Assembly: GCF_042453785.1 (NCBI RefSeq)
Contig: NC_091674.1
Span: 30,515,501-30,579,500, forward strand
DNA: 64,000 bases
Reading direction: 5' to 3'
Origin: Malus domestica
Taxonomy: Eukaryota; Streptophyta; Magnoliopsida; Rosales; Rosaceae
The first letter of the stretch is position 1, and the number at the start of each line of letters is the position of its first letter. Position numbers and translations under genes: made by a program. This document shows positions 22,289-35,979 of the stretch, one piece after another. A model generated the notes under the pieces. That model did not search any database and was not told the DNA's origin. It worked only from the letters and a program-made list of their open reading frames with translations.

Positions 22289-25200
22289 TCATTGCGGAGT
22301 CAACCTCCAGACACGAACAAATGCATCCTCCCCTGAGCTTACCAGAGTGTGCTCATCGGTGAAAGTTATGCCGTAGACGCCACCCAAGTGTGCACCCTTA
22401 ATGGTTACACGGCTTGCTGGAGGCTTGTCGACTTCATATATGATAACACACGTGTCAAGAGATCCAGTTGCAACCAGTGTGCTATCAGGAGACCAAGCAA
22501 GGCAGTTTATTCGAGCAGTATGGTACAGCATGTTCTTAAGCTTGATCTGGAAGAAAATAAAGCACAATCTTTCATATAAAAAGCATGAAAAATAGTATCA
22601 CTAATTAACAATTAATTAGTCCAACAATAGCCAATAGGCAGGAATCATTCTAAGTTCCAGTGTGCTACCACATAATCTATCTGAACGTAGTTTTATCGTT
22701 AGATGAAACATCACGTCACAACCGCATAATTTAACAGATCAAGTTCCCAAGTTCTCAGCAAAAAAAAATTGCAATAGATATGAAATCATTTATTTGAGAT
22801 TCTAATATGCACATCTATCATTTCATAAGCTCTAGACTCAAATGTCAGTCATAAGTGTGCTCACAAGAAAGATATACTTGCCGACAAGAACGAACTGGAT
22901 ACAGATTTTACCAGTTGAACTTGATCACTTTGCCTGTATCATACTTATGTCTCCTAAAAATCATGCATTTGACTAAATTTGGATAAACAAACAAGATCAG
23001 CTGATAAGGGATTGATGCATACATCTAAAACCATACGCATTCATAGACACACAAAAACACCTCTTATTTTATCCCTTTTCACCATAAATGTCAATAATAC
23101 CCGAACAATGGTTGTAACTTAATAATATTAGAATGATGAAAACAAACAGTGGCTGAGGACAATGAGCACGCTACCTCTCGAGAGGCACGGTCCCAGACGA
23201 CAGCTTCTCGGTTCAAGTCTCCCGATGCAAACATAGAAACATCAGGAGAGTAACGGATGACAGAAATGGGTCCCCGATGCTTCTCCAAAACAGCCTCTTC
23301 ATTAAGTGTATCACCTGTTATAGAATACATATGCAGTTTACCGTCCTGCCCACCAACAATGGCTTCACATCCATCTGGTGAAATAGTACATGCAGTCACA
23401 GTGAACCCAAGGTTTACAGTTGATAAAACTTTCGTGCCACGGAGCATGACAACTCCTGTATCAGTTGAAACCAAAGCAAGTTCAGGAGATAGAAGCGCAA
23501 GGCTTATGTCCTTTGGCTGACTTCCAATATCAATAGCCTCTGCAGCTCCACATTGATCACTGTGGAGAGGAACTCTCCAAACCTGGGTAGTAATAAGAAA
23601 AATGCAAGAGGAAAGAAACTGAGAGAAGGCAAAAATCCTAATCGGGCAAAACAGTTTTCATATAGAATAAAATGCAAAGGAGATACAATTGAATTGCATG
23701 AAACTAAAAAGAGTACACAATTATTATCACCTTATTGTCAAATCCACATGTAATGATTTCTTCGTCAACAGCTGCTAAACACTTTATTTGAGAATTCTCT
23801 TTCCTTTTTAACTTTCCGCCGTATCCAGCACCTTGAATCCATTTAACAATAAGACCATCATAGCTACTAGACAATACAAGTTTCGGGTTACTCTTTAGAA
23901 CAGCTAATGAAGTAACATTCTTCATGTGTCCGGATATCAGTAGAGGGGCTTTGTCAAGGTTGCTTGCTGAGAATATACTAATGAAGCCTCCAAGAGAAAC
24001 TGTAACAATATGATCGTTCTGCCATAGACACCCAACTAGCATGTCATCCACTCCACCTGACCCAGGAGGAGGCAATGTTTTCGTCAGCTTCCCATTATTA
24101 TCCTCAGACATCTCCCATACTTTTGCCGACTTGTCAGCAGACACAGTCAGAACCTAAAATTTAAAATGGAACCGATCAGCACATTCAATCAAGGAACCAA
24201 GACAAACAATTTTATAACAGAGAAAATAAAAAGACACAAAGTTGCGATCTTTATAAGGCGGTGAAACAGATAACAGTTGGTCAGGCCTAATTATGTAAAA
24301 TTCTGGGTAACTAAATGAACATCTCATGTTCTACCTGTTTACCATCAGGACTCCAGCTAAGAGCATAAATACTGCCTTTGTGGCCATCTTCCGAGGACAG
24401 CTCTCCGATCTTATCCGCAGTCTTTCCATCATAAACAATACCACTTTTATCTGAGCTTACAGTGATAAACTTACTACCATCTGGAGAGAACCTTATACAA
24501 TTCACGAAATTTGAATGATCCCTAAACATCCAAAAATCGAAGAATACTTCGAGTCAGGGAAGCAACACAAAGAAAAACACCCAGACAGATATACAAAAGT
24601 ACAATGTGATTAAAGCAATAAGATTTCGAGTTAAATCATGCTAATGAACAAACCTGAGAGACAGCTTGAATTTGAAAGGCGGTCCTTCGTAGAAATTCAC
24701 CAAGAAATCCTCTCCACAAGTAACGATTCGAAAGGGCCTCGTCGGCTTAAACGCGCAGCTTAACACTCGCTTCGAGTGCCCATCAAAATCCCCAACTGTT
24801 GAGCCCGAATCCCACCTATTCAATCAATTTTCTCACTAACCAAACGCAAGATGCCGAAAAACCACCAAAAAAGAAAACCCATTTCGCAAATTGTAAATTG
24901 TAAAATCAAAACGACGAAGCTTACATGAACGCGCGAACGAAGGATTTTCCTTTGCCCTCGCCGGAAGCAACGATCCTCAATCCGTCGGGGGACCACTGGA
25001 GGTCGTCGATCCGACCCGAAAGGACCTTGAACTCGTTCTTCAACACGAAGTCGTTGTGGGTCCCCCAGATCCTGACGGTGCCGGAGACGTCGGCGGACGC
25101 GATCCACTCGCCGTTGGGGGAGAACCTAGCGACGGTGACGGGGTAGGCATGCTCGGCGTAAACGGCGACGTCGAGGGGGTTCCGGAGGCTCATGATGATT

Positions 25201-25319
25201 ACGGATCTGCCATTGGTGTAGAGGAGCTTGTCGGATTTTGGGTCGCCGGAGATCAGAATCCCACGGCCTCGCTCCGTTGACGGGACGCAGGCGTAGGCTT
25301 CGGTGAGCTTGGGGGTCAT
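22289..25319 (-). CDS. AIP1: Actin-interacting protein 1 (WD40 repeats, 6 exons, 610 aa)
   Basis: Cytosolic partner of ADF/cofilin that speeds actin filament severing and turnover. Exons, in transcript order: 25319-24925, 24815-24654, 24521-24335, 24153-23731, 23582-23175 and 22546-22289. They join to 611 codons with GT-AG introns, the size of plant AIP1. The protein starts [20 protein letters not shown] and is built of WD40 units across its length, such as [68 protein letters not shown] and [24 protein letters not shown]. It ends [16 protein letters not shown]; the family folds as two seven-bladed propellers. An in-frame upstream extension lies before the TATA box and is not expected in the mRNA, so the ATG at 25319 is chosen. 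No defects seen. Confidence 0.95.
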
Positions 25320-25367
25320 TTTTGGAATTTTGGGAAAAATGAGAAGTGGGGATTTGAAAGCCCGCGG

Positions 25368-25376
25368 TATATATAG
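25368..25376 (-). promoter_or_regulatory. TATA box of AIP1
   Basis: CTATATATA on the reverse strand, about 50 bases before the ATG at 25319. Position suits a short 5' UTR. Confidence 0.6.
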
Positions 25377-25419
25377 GTGGTGGGAGGGTACGAATAGAGT
25401 GACGAGGGAGAGATTTCCG

Positions 25420-25610
25420 AGAATTCTAAAGATCTTCCAATCACATATGTTCATCATATATTGATTGTTCATCATATATCGTGTGATCAGTTTTTATCAG
25501 ATATTATTTATATTCAATTTTAAATAAAATTTTTTAATAATTTTTATAGTATGATAAATTAATATGATTGGAATATCAACAAATGTGATTAGAACGTTCC
25601 CAAAATCCTC
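25420..25610. mobile_element. MITE, family A copy 2, in the AIP1 promoter
   Basis: 'aatcacatatgttcatc' on the left and 'caaatgtgattagaac' on the right are imperfect inverted repeats. The interior 'gtgatcagtttttatcagatattatttatatt' resembles the other family A copies. It begins about 45 bp upstream of the AIP1 TATA box. Borders are approximate. Confidence 0.55.
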
Positions 25611-27807
25611 ACAAAAACAACCGTCGAGGATCCGATGATTATGGTTGCCAGTGTAGAGCTATGCGGAGTTTTGGAAATGTTCAAAAGGGAAAGTGGACTT
25701 GAACACGTGTCAGTGTGGGAGTCGTCAGATCCAGAAATGGAGGATTACCTTTATCTCCTCCTCCTTTCTACTTTTTATTTTTTTATTTTTTTTTATTTTT
25801 GTAATTCGTGCTTGCATGATCGAATTAAGTTAAATTAAATTAAAATGGTGTTTTCATGCATGTCTATGCATTTTTGTGTGGTTTAATTTTCACCGATCTA
25901 TCTTCATACTAACAATTTAACATACTAGAGGCCTTTAAGGTAAGTGAATCTTACTATTTTTTATTTAAATGATGATTAGTTGTGGGGTTCACGCTATATT
26001 AAATTTGTACAATTCAAACTATTTATTTTTCAAGTTGTACATATTTTAAATCATCCTTGTAAAATTTTATCCAAATCGAAGATATTTGAGACATCTAATT
26101 GAGTTCAAATAAATTGATGAACACATTGTTTTATAAGAAGCAATGAAATTTTTATTGTGATAATTAAATAGGCATATTATTTCGAATTAAATTTTTTATA
26201 AGAATGATCTAATAATCGAAACTTATAAAATAGACAGTTTAGATCGTTGAAGTTCAATATAGAGTGTGTCCCAAAATTAAATTAATTGGATGAACAAGAT
26301 TGGGCTTGGGTCACCTCCAAGCCAGAACCAACCTTGCCGTCCGGGCCTAGCCCACTTTCAGTCACTAGACCTAATTTCATGCCGAGTTCTGTTTGGTACG
26401 AGAAGAGTAGGGATTCGGGATGACGTAATTTATATCGATAATTTTGTGGTTGTGGGGATCGATGTGGTACATTCGTCTTTCAATTAAAACATTGTCATCC
26501 CCAAACCAGGACCCACCAAGAAACACTTATCTACAACTAAATGTCCGGTGATATTAAGTCAAGATAATTATATATTGTCATGTATTTTAACTTTTTAATA
26601 TGAGAGTACAAAATTGCTTAAGATCCGAAAGATCGTCATTCTCAAATTAGGATCTTAACGGAGATAAACTTACTTTCAACAAGATGCCACTGTGGTTGTA
26701 TTTCAAGACAACTATATATGCACTGTCATACGTTTTATTTATTTTTTCCATGTGAAAATTCTTATAACAACCCCAAGCTATTCACATTTCAACAAGAAAT
26801 ATCACTTAATTACCTAATCAATATATCAACCAGAATATTTCAATTATTTAGTCAAAATTCGTTCTTAATTACAATGAATATTTGGTAGTCATAAAGTTTG
26901 TATAAACTGAGCTTTATGGTAACAATTCCTGTCAAAGAAAATACTTCAAAATTGGTTACTATTTGGTAGACTGGTACAATAACTAACTGATCAGTGAAAC
27001 ACTTTTTAAGGCTTTTAATCCATAATAATCTATGTGATTAGTATAACTTTTCGCTTTGATTCATTACAATGAAAATTAATAGAAGTAGTCTCTGAGTTTA
27101 TCCACCGTAAATCATTATGGTTCTTCTGTGAAAAATATGTCAATATCCTCATCAAGTGAAGGAGTTGGATTGCCAAAGATACGCTTAAAAACGTGGTCAC
27201 GTAATCATTCACATGACAATTTAATGAACATTGTACTGATTTTTCACATAATGACCAAAATTATTTACAATAGACAAACTCAAATATCACTTCTATTAAT
27301 TTTCATTATCAGGGACCTAAATAAAGAGTTAAATCAGTTTCAGAGATTATTGGATAAAAATCCTTTTCAAGTGGTAGCCAAGGGAAAGCCCACCCACTTA
27401 AAAATTAGGTTAGCTGTGGAAAATATGGTCAAAGGTAAGTGGTGCACATTCTCACCTCACCAAACCATGCACATTCTTGCCATTCATACACATAAAAACA
27501 TGCATGCTTGGGTAAAAACAACCAGTCCATCCTAAACTTGTAAGCACCTCCAAATTCTCCCCTACCGCGCACACACTGACACACGTCCACAGAAAACTTT
27601 ATATGTTATTATATATCTTCCTGTTTCCCTACCTCTAATCCATATCCTATATTCATGGGGCCTCAGCACTAGATTTCTCTCTCTCTCTCTCTGTCTCTCT
27701 CTGGAAGACGAACTTTTTATATATCAATAACCCCAAGTACCTAACTGCTGCATGCTATTGCATATGTTGTTTGTAGTTAATCAGAAACTTGCTAGGGTTT
27801 TTGATCA
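25611..27807. other. Intergenic, including the first MYB promoter
   Basis: AT-rich without conserved frames. A CT-rich microsatellite at 27677-27703 and a TATA-like 'ttatatatc' at about 27716 precede the MYB start at 27808, so the leader probably begins just after them. Confidence 0.5.
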
Positions 27808-30652
27808 ATGAGGAAGCCTGGTTGTGATAAGATAGAGACGAACAAAGGAGCATGGTCTAAGCAAGAAGATCAGAAACTGATTGACTACATCCAGAAACAC
27901 GGTGAAGGTCGTTGGAATTCTCTTCCTAAGGCTGCAGGTGTGTGTATAGTGTATACTGCAGATACATCTTCTAAATTCTGATCAATTGCTTAATTAATTC
28001 ATGGACTTTTACTTCTTGATCGGTGTGTAGCTAGCTAGGGTATATTATCTTGTAATTTACCTAATATATTATTGTATATATCATATCGATACGAATATGC
28101 ATGATGAATCATGATCGGGGAAGTAAACCATCGATTCCCCATCGTGATAATAGTATATATAATTTATATTGACTAGTATTGAAGAAAAAGAGGTGATATA
28201 TAGATGATATGTAACTTTTCAGAGTTCATGTACATGTTGAATAGTATTATTGTTGATGATGAATCATGATTAGGGTTGCGTCGGTGTGGCAAAAGTTGTC
28301 GACTGAGATGGATAAACTATCTAAGGCCAGATCTTAAACGCGGAAGTATTGGAGAAGATGAAGAGGACCTCATCATCAGGCTTCATGCACTCCTGGGGAA
28401 TCGGTATGCATTTACATATAAAGAATAAGATTCTCTTCCCTTCAAATTTCTCTCCCTCTAGTCTCATCCTATGCGATTAAGTTACGTTAACATCTTGTGT
28501 TGACTTCTTTATAGAGAGAGAAAGACAAAAAGAAATGTGAGAGAGGAGGAGAGGAAAGGCGATTTGGAGGGGAGAGAATTCTACTCCCATATAAAAACTG
28601 CTCTAATCTCAAATTAACTCAATACATATATGTATTACCCCCTTTCCCGAAATTAATTCTTCAATTATAGGATTGCCCAAACAACCTAACTAGAAGAGAG
28701 GGTAATTGAGTTTGGAAACAATCATATATTTAATTTTCTTCCAATACATAGTTATATAAGTACTAATTTGTATATGCCTATTATCATATATTAATTTACA
28801 TAATTACAACCATATTTGTATATTATAAGTAAATCTTAATTAAATTTGGGGCTTTTTTTTTTTTGAACAGACGATAATATCTACACCACAGGGGTCAGTG
28901 AGTGAGCTGAGCCTCACAATGGGCTAGCAGTAACATGATTCAAATTCACATTTGGCAAGAATCAAACCTAAAACCTCTTACATACAAGTGAAGACAAATA
29001 TCACTAGACCGTAGTACTAAGTGGCTCTGGCCATTTAGATTTGGGTTCAAAAATCAACATGGTTATTAAGTTAAGTCCAGTATTATATTTGCTCCATTTT
29101 TATTTCTTTTATACACATTATATATATTTATTTAAATATTAGAGATAAGCAAGTGGCCCTCTACTATAGTGGTGGAGATGAGTGTTGCCCTTACCCTGTA
29201 GCATGGGTTCGAATCTCGTCGGCTTCCTAATCTAACATCTAATCTAACAAATCTATGGTTTGACCCAAAAAAAAATTATTAGAGATAAATTAAAACCTTC
29301 TAATTTCATGTATCTTTTTATTTCAATAAATCTACTTAATATCTTCTAACAACAAGCTAATATACTAACACAAATCCATCTGCAGAATATACGACCCTAA
29401 CTCAAGTAACAAATATGTGAATGTATATTATACATATAAGAACTTAGCTGAAAGGTACAAAAACATAATATACCTATAAGCAAGACACAATAATATGTGA
29501 TACACGTAGGAAGAAGAACAAGAAGGAACAAAAAAAAATGAAATAAGAAGAGATAATTGGAAAGAAATTTAATTTTTATAATAAATCATATTATTAAAGA
29601 GGTAATTATCTAAAGTTTTTTTTTTTTTGTCAAACAATAGATTTTGTTAGATTAGATATTAGATTAGCCACTAACGGGGTTTGAAGAGCTCAACTCATTT
29701 CCATTACTGTGGTAAATGGTCACTTGCCAATAGATAGGTTTAGCAAAGTTAGCAATAGAACAATTTTTGTCAACCAAAAGTGGGTGAAATGACTATTTAG
29801 TCTTTTATTACACATAAAAAAAATGATGAACAATAATGTAATTTTACATATTTAGATTTTACTTTTTTTTTTATTGAAGGATCACCTTCATGTGATATTA
29901 TGATATATCTAATATTAAAAAACAATAAAAAAACTCTCACTCCCGCTCCCATCCCACCCACTTTCTCTTTCCCCCTCTCTTATTCCCATTTAAAAAACAA
30001 AAATAAAAGGTGTTCATACACATAAAGTGGACTGTTCCTAATATAAGCTCAAAAAATTGAACTTATATCAAGTTTTCTCATTTTTATAAATAATCTATAA
30101 TTCAATTATGCATATTAATTTCTTGTATACTTGGATTAGCTAGCCAAGTTGGTTAGTGCAATGCTTCCCCTACACCAAGGTCAAATCTTCCTTCATGTAG
30201 TTTAGCTTAAATTATGATATATCACCCTAGTCAAATTCATACTTAAAGATATTTTTTTTTAATTGAATTTGAGAGAATTCATATAAAACCTAAAAATATT
30301 TTGATCATGAGGACTAATATATTTATACGATATTTTGATGAATTTATTTAGGTGGTCACTGATAGCCGGAAGACTGCCGGGAAGGACAGACAATGAGGTG
30401 AAGAATTACTGGAACTCTCATATAAGGAAAAAATTATCAAAGATGGGAAGTACTCTTGATCCCAAAAAACCCCATGACCACCATGATCCTCACTTGAGAA
30501 GAGGCACTACTGCTGGTGTACCAGTTCTGCAGCCTGATGCTAGAAAACCAATATTATTTGCGTCGTCGTCGTCGGATTCCATGAGTACTGGTGCTAAAAT
30601 TCACAGCAACGAAAGCGGTTTGCCTGACTTGAATCTCGACCTCTCACTTTAG
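27808..30652 (+). CDS. R2R3-MYB repressor A with EAR motif (3 exons, 186 aa)
   Basis: Nuclear transcription factor, probably repressing phenylpropanoid/flavonoid genes. Exons 27808-27937, 28274-28403 and 30352-30652 show the standard plant R2R3-MYB intron positions. Residues ~13-116 hold both repeats ([44 protein letters not shown]). The bHLH-binding signature D/E-L-x2-R/K-x3-L-x6-L-x3-R fits residues 75-94. The very short C-terminal region ends exactly in LNLDLSL (180-186), an EAR repression motif. It has no recognisable TLLLFR motif. R46 replaces the usual leucine in GLLRCGKSC. Intron 2 is 1.95 kb and holds three SINE-like insertions. Closest class by memory is the subgroup 4 FaMYB1/MYB182 type; the target genes are inferred. 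Confidence 0.92.
28853..29025 (-). mobile_element. tRNA-derived SINE in MYB A intron 2 (reverse)
   Basis: Read on the reverse strand it has A-box-like 'tagtactacggtctag', B-box-like 'ggtttgattcttgcc' and a poly(A) tail (T-run from 28853). Flanking 'taaatttgggg' and 'tagatttgggt' may be the decayed target duplication. A related truncated copy lies at 51728. Confidence 0.65.
29149..29276 (+). mobile_element. tRNA-derived SINE in MYB A intron 2 (forward)
   Basis: Begins 'gcaagtggccctc', has the B-box-like 'gggttcgaatctcgtc' and ends in poly(A). It is flanked by exact 12-bp copies of TATTAGAGATAA at 29137-29148 and 29277-29288, a clear target duplication. Confidence 0.8.
29616..29728 (-). mobile_element. 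SINE, same family as 29149, reverse orientation
   Basis: Reverse strand starts 'ggcaagtgaccatttacc', shares 'aatctaatatctaatctaac' with the copy at 29149-29276 and ends in a poly(A) tail (T-run 29616-29628). No clear target duplication, so it is probably older. Confidence 0.6.
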
Positions 30653-32969
30653 CTAATTGTTTGTGGAAGAGAGGCAGAAGAGTACTATATGTAGTGTCTA
30701 GTTTAATTATATACACTCCACCACCACCAGGCTTCTTTTAGGCAATGGCCTTGGATACGTGGTTTGGCCTTAATTATGACTAGTGTGGTCGACTAGTATA
30801 AAGGTGTGTACGTAAACTGATCATAATTCATGGCTAGTTATTAGTGTGTGGACAATTGGATGCATATATATGCACATGACTACCAAGATCCTAGTTGTAT
30901 GTGTATGTATGACTGCCAAGATTCTAGTTGTATGTGTATGTATGACTAAAATATATACTGAATTTGGATTGTTGAAATACATTACATAGTGAGCACTACA
31001 TAATTGGTGTCAAAATATCAAAAGCGTGTGTCTCCGAATTCTTCCTATTATATTATTAGTTATAATATTATTTGAAACTCCTTGAAAGAGGTAATTAAGG
31101 GTTCATCTCTTGTATCTCTCCCATTATAGTAATGACAAATGCTTGATGTTAGAATTTGAAGGGATATGTAGTGTCTGGTTAAGATAAGAATCGACTGATA
31201 TTGCAGTATACATGCATGCAACTGTTTTGCAATAAATATATCTTTTGTATCGTGTATTGTTGTTTATTCACTTTATGTTTCCAATTTTATGGTCAATATT
31301 CAAACGATCATAGAATGAGGTTCCATTTATACATGATTCAACAAATATCAATCTGCAAGGAAATCATTTTTCCCATACCTACAAATGTAGTTCCATTATT
31401 ATTAATGCTCAATTGGACCAATATTAATTCATGCATGGCTCGCTCCTTAAGAAGTATGGTACATTAGTACAGCTCGGAATGAGAGGAGATATTTTCTTGT
31501 GTGTCCGGAACGGAGAGATTTTCTTGTGTGTCTGGAACACGGGATTGAACGTCACATGTTATTATATAATTGGAGTAAAATTTTATTTTTTAAAATATCC
31601 CTCTAACTGTATAATAATATTTGGTATCAGTCCCGTGTTCCGAGTACAATAAAAATTATCCCGAATGAGAGAACTCCATTAGCTAGAGAATGCAAATATT
31701 AATGCCTTTTGGTCAAGAATCTTCTTTCCAAACAACCAAAAGAAGAAGCTAAAAGCTACAAACTCTTGAATGCAGTAAAATTTAGCTTCCCTTTATTTTT
31801 TATAATTTTCAGTCGCGGATTCAAGAAATATTTTTTTGTTAGGAGCAAGATGCAGCCTTATCTCACATTTTCTCTTCGTGTTCACCATACTCAATTCCAC
31901 GTCACTTTGTCTCTTCTTTCCTTATCTTGACTTGACCTTCTGAGTACTTTTGTCAAAAAATTTGCCCTAGTATAACTATACTTAGCTTCCTTAAACCTAC
32001 AAAATTTCATTTGTATGTTTATGTATATGTCTTCGCTGGAGAGTATTAAGAAAGGCTGTTTTTTTTCTCTTTTTGTGCTTGGATATTCAGTATCAAATGA
32101 ACTAGTCATGCTGAGTTAATTGTAGAGAGTGTGTTTTGGTTTTTAGATTGATTTGAATAAGGGTGTTACCGTGTTACTGATCTTAAAATAGAGTTGGATT
32201 GTAGGGATTAATGAGACAATAAAAAAGATGTGAGTTGAAACACATTTACAAGGATGCTGTTTTGTTCCTCTCTAAGATTTCTCTCTCTCAAACTGTCGAC
32301 TTGTTCTTCTCTATTTAGCTCTCAGTGCTATGCCTAACACATATAACCAATTAGCAATATAAGGAATAACCTAACTTACTTATAAGCTTATGCAAAGTCC
32401 ATTTTTCTATCAAAGTTGGATTCATTTTCAACATGCACCGTTATGTGTGGTGACTTTCAATCTTAACAACATAAACAGAGTGACGTACGCGCAACACAAC
32501 TGGCCGTTGAACTTCAGACGTGAGACAACATATCCTAATATCATAAAAAAAAATTAAGCTCGCATTATAAAACTAGTTGACAATTTAAAAAGTAGTCGAA
32601 TTTATTTAGTTATAAGCCTATAGAAAGATTTTTTTTTTTCCATTGACGTGAGATTTATTATTTTATCACCTAAAATTAAATGAAAGAACATGATGTAGCT
32701 TGATTCCAATTTCCAACCTTTTTTCTTGATGCTACTTTTGACTTTTCACCAAAAAACTTGAATGCATAGTTTTTCAATTCTCTGTTGAAAAAGAAGGAAA
32801 CACTGACACTGCAGCACCCTTGGGCTACGGGCACAATGGAAAGAGCAAAATTTCAAAAGTTGTCTTTATTAGAGGCACAATATTTCGTTAATGTGATGAA
32901 CGACTCAACTGAGAGAATTCAGTTTGCTCTGACTTTCCAAAACAAAGGGAATTGGATCCCATCAGCATC

Positions 32970-33130
32970 CACCACAATTCTAGAGATCTTCACATCTTAA
33001 TTATTTATCGTATATCGAACGGTTATAAATTATTTAATTTTTTTATTTAAAAATAAACACAAATAATATCTGACAAAAACTGACCGCATGATATACGATG
33101 AATGACTAGGATGTGAAGATCCCTAAAATC
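32970..33130. mobile_element. MITE, family A copy 3
   Basis: Inverted ends 'gatcttcacatcttaatt' and 'gatgtgaagatc', and the shared interior 'tgacaaaaactgaccgcatgatatacgatgaatga'-type sequence, match the copy at 5732. It lies about 60 bp from copy 4. Confidence 0.6.
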
Positions 33131-33186
33131 CCCACAAAATGAATCGGGAGAGAATCCTCTTCCAAAACAAAGTAGTAAAAATCTAA

Positions 33187-33370
33187 TGAGGATATTCGCC
33201 TTGGTGAGGATTCATGGAATCTTTTAATCATATTTATTTATTATATATCATGTAGTCAGAAAATCTTTTAAATATTTTATTTAAAATTAAATATAAATAG
33301 TACATAATATAATCGCACAATTTATGATAAATAGACACAATTAAATAATCTCCTGATCCTCAAACAGGAT
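33187..33370. mobile_element. MITE, family A copy 4
   Basis: 'ggtgaggattcatgg' on the left pairs with 'ctcctgatcctcaaac' on the right, with a family A-like AT-rich centre ('atcatgtagtcag', 'taatcgcacaatttatga'). Confidence 0.55.
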
Positions 33371-33628
33371 CAGAAATCAATCCCTTCGTTCAAAGCTAAC
33401 AGTCAACTGTCTATTCTCTACCAACTCCACACATGAGATATGTTACAAGCAAACTCTCTCAAAATAATTTTTTTTATAAACTCTGCCACTTCACGATTCT
33501 AATTTTATAACAAAAAATATAAAGAGTTTCATCTTTTAAAGAATCTCTTTGACATTTTTTTATGTACATTTGCAGTAACAATATATTCCTTTTAAACCTG
33601 TGCATGCATGTACTATTATAAGAAAAAA

Positions 33629-33797
33629 AGTAATGCTAGGAAGATTAAATTTAGTAATAAAAGTTACAAATGAAATGATGTGTCTTCAATAGTAATGAAC
33701 ACATTTATCAACGCTTAAGTAACAAATGAAGCATAAACTTCATGTTGTTTAGTTTCTTAAATTTTGTCTACAAATTTAATTTTCCTAACTAACCTTA
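33629..33797. mobile_element. MITE, family B relative
   Basis: The left end 'agtaatgctaggaagatt' and right end 'aattttcctaactaacctt' resemble the termini of the nested MITE at 18852-19057. No coding sequence. Confidence 0.5.
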
Positions 33798-35859
33798 AAA
33801 AAATGTATAAATAGACTTCAGTATGCAACAACAATAATAAAGTAATTATGACTGTGAAACCGATGAATATAATATGATATAGGGTTTGCCATTGCCTCTG
33901 TATATGTTTGCTTAGACATTTTATCATTTTTTTTGCCAGAATCTAAAATCCGGTTTTCCTTGGTATTCTAAACCTTTTAAATGTCGCTGCGAAGAAGAAA
34001 TCTAAAGTTTGGGCTTATTCCACAAATATTTAAATTGGATTGAGATCCTCTCGACGAATCGAACAATTTAAATTTAAATTCTGTTATTCTTATTAATTCA
34101 TTTACCGGCACATTTCATATACTATCTTACTCTCCAACGCCTATTTATGAACGATTCGGATTGTTCGGTCTACTAACTCCGGAACGTGAGATCTGAGGAT
34201 CTCATCCATTTACATGGACCTTTCTCGAAAAGTTGGTCATTCATTCATAGTATAAGGGTGTCAAATGTTCGTACACTTCACAGGAGGAAGCCGTCTGTCC
34301 TATGAACGATGCCCGTAAACAGATCACCTGCATGCGAATCTACCATTCAACGCGCGGGTGGACATGACTTACCCGAACAAGACTTGTCAGATTCCCTCTT
34401 GAATCCAGCCCTTTCGATTTTTAGTTTCTTTTATTTTTTATTTTTATCAGAATCCTTTGGTATAAACAGGCAGAGAGAAAAAGAGAGAATTCTCATCCAC
34501 AAAAAATAATCATTATGGATAATGGATGTATCAAGGATTAAGTAACTAAGCAGAGATAGTTCGTCTACTTCGACCCCAAGAGAAAAAAAATGTTTTGGCC
34601 ATGCATTCTTACTTAGAATTTGCTATTCACACACTCTTTTTTATTTTCTCATAGTCTTGTTAATTTTTGTTTATTAATTTTTATATTAGATCCGACGACA
34701 GAAAATTATAAAATATGTGTGAAAACTAAAACTGAGTGTGTGCATAACACCACCCTTTAACTTTTAGTCGATATAGTACATTAGAAATTTTGAAGTTACC
34801 TTTTATTTTTTTAGTATTATTACTAAATTATGAAGGAAATAAGAGAAACAATAGACCATTCAAATTAATTATAAATTAAATGTAACCATGACAAGGAAAG
34901 TGTCAATTTATTGATATATTTGTCAAAAATTTCATTGTGTTATTAGCACTCGATGACCATTTAGATTAGTAGTATTTAGTCTCCACTTTGTTGATAGAAT
35001 TGACTATATCGAGGTTAAATATCATGTGTACCACAGTTGCTTAGTAAAAAAAATGCCCTTGGTTTTATTTTTCAGTTGAAGAAACCAATTATCCGCAATA
35101 TTATTTACACCCTTTTTAATTAACATGAAGAGGCCTTTTGTCATTTGGAAATGTGTCAAAGACATCAAAATGTTTTCACATTTAAATAGCTGACTGTAAA
35201 TTACGTTTTTTTTTTTAATGTTCAAGGTTAAGAGAATGGATAATGTTTGTGTCCTCACATTTGCAATTTATGTTTGTGTCCTCACATTTACGATTAGCGA
35301 ATCTTTACCGTCCAAACATCATAATTGGAATCGTTCATTTTCTTTATCATCATCTAAAGTTCATATATGCAAAAAAAGTTATTTAATTTTAAGATCTTTT
35401 AACAATTCATATGCATAAAACAAATTGACGGTTCATCATGAGGATGCTACTTGTTACCACAATGGTTGATTGGTTTAACACGTATGAATGATTAAACGAT
35501 TCCAAATTGTATGATTTTTTACATATATGATATTTAGATGATGATAAAGAGAATAAACAATTCTGATTATAGTATTCAGGCGATAAATTTTCGTTAATTG
35601 TAAGTGGATGGTAAGTAAATTCCCATGAGGAACGCAAGCATTAGGATTACTCTAGGTATTAATATTGTTGCTTAACTTTGTTGCGTGATATATAGAAAGG
35701 ATAATAGAAAAAATATTTCATAAGGTTAGCATAGTACCAGACACCGTCACACACACCAAACCCTCGACAGAAGATGTGTAGTTAAATTACCCAACTGTAA
35801 GTCAAGCGGAGTAGTCAGAAAACTTTGTTATATTGTTCTCTAGCCCCCTTCACTTGGGC

Positions 35860-35861
<2 letters not shown>

Positions 35862-35941
<80 letters not shown>
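35862..35941 (+). repeat. (TC)n microsatellite in the MYB B leader
   Basis: About 80 bases of uninterrupted TC dinucleotides ending 39 bases before the MYB B ATG, so probably in the 5' UTR or core promoter. Poly-Ser/Leu and poly-Arg/Glu frames across it are artefacts. Confidence 0.95.
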
Positions 35942-35944
<3 letters not shown>

Positions 35945-35979
35945 CTTGCTGTAAGAAGAACTTCAATATTACTACTGTA

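Larger units (their letters stand above)
30653..35979. other. Intergenic between the two MYB genes
   Basis: About 5.3 kb, AT-rich, with three MITE-like elements listed separately and no conserved frame. A third MYB copy was looked for by motif (KNYWN, GRTDNE) and not seen. Confidence 0.5.

Noticed and set aside
25317..25475. N-terminal extension of the AIP1 first exon frame
   Set aside because: The extra 50 or so codons include the TATA box region, and the family starts [10 protein letters not shown].
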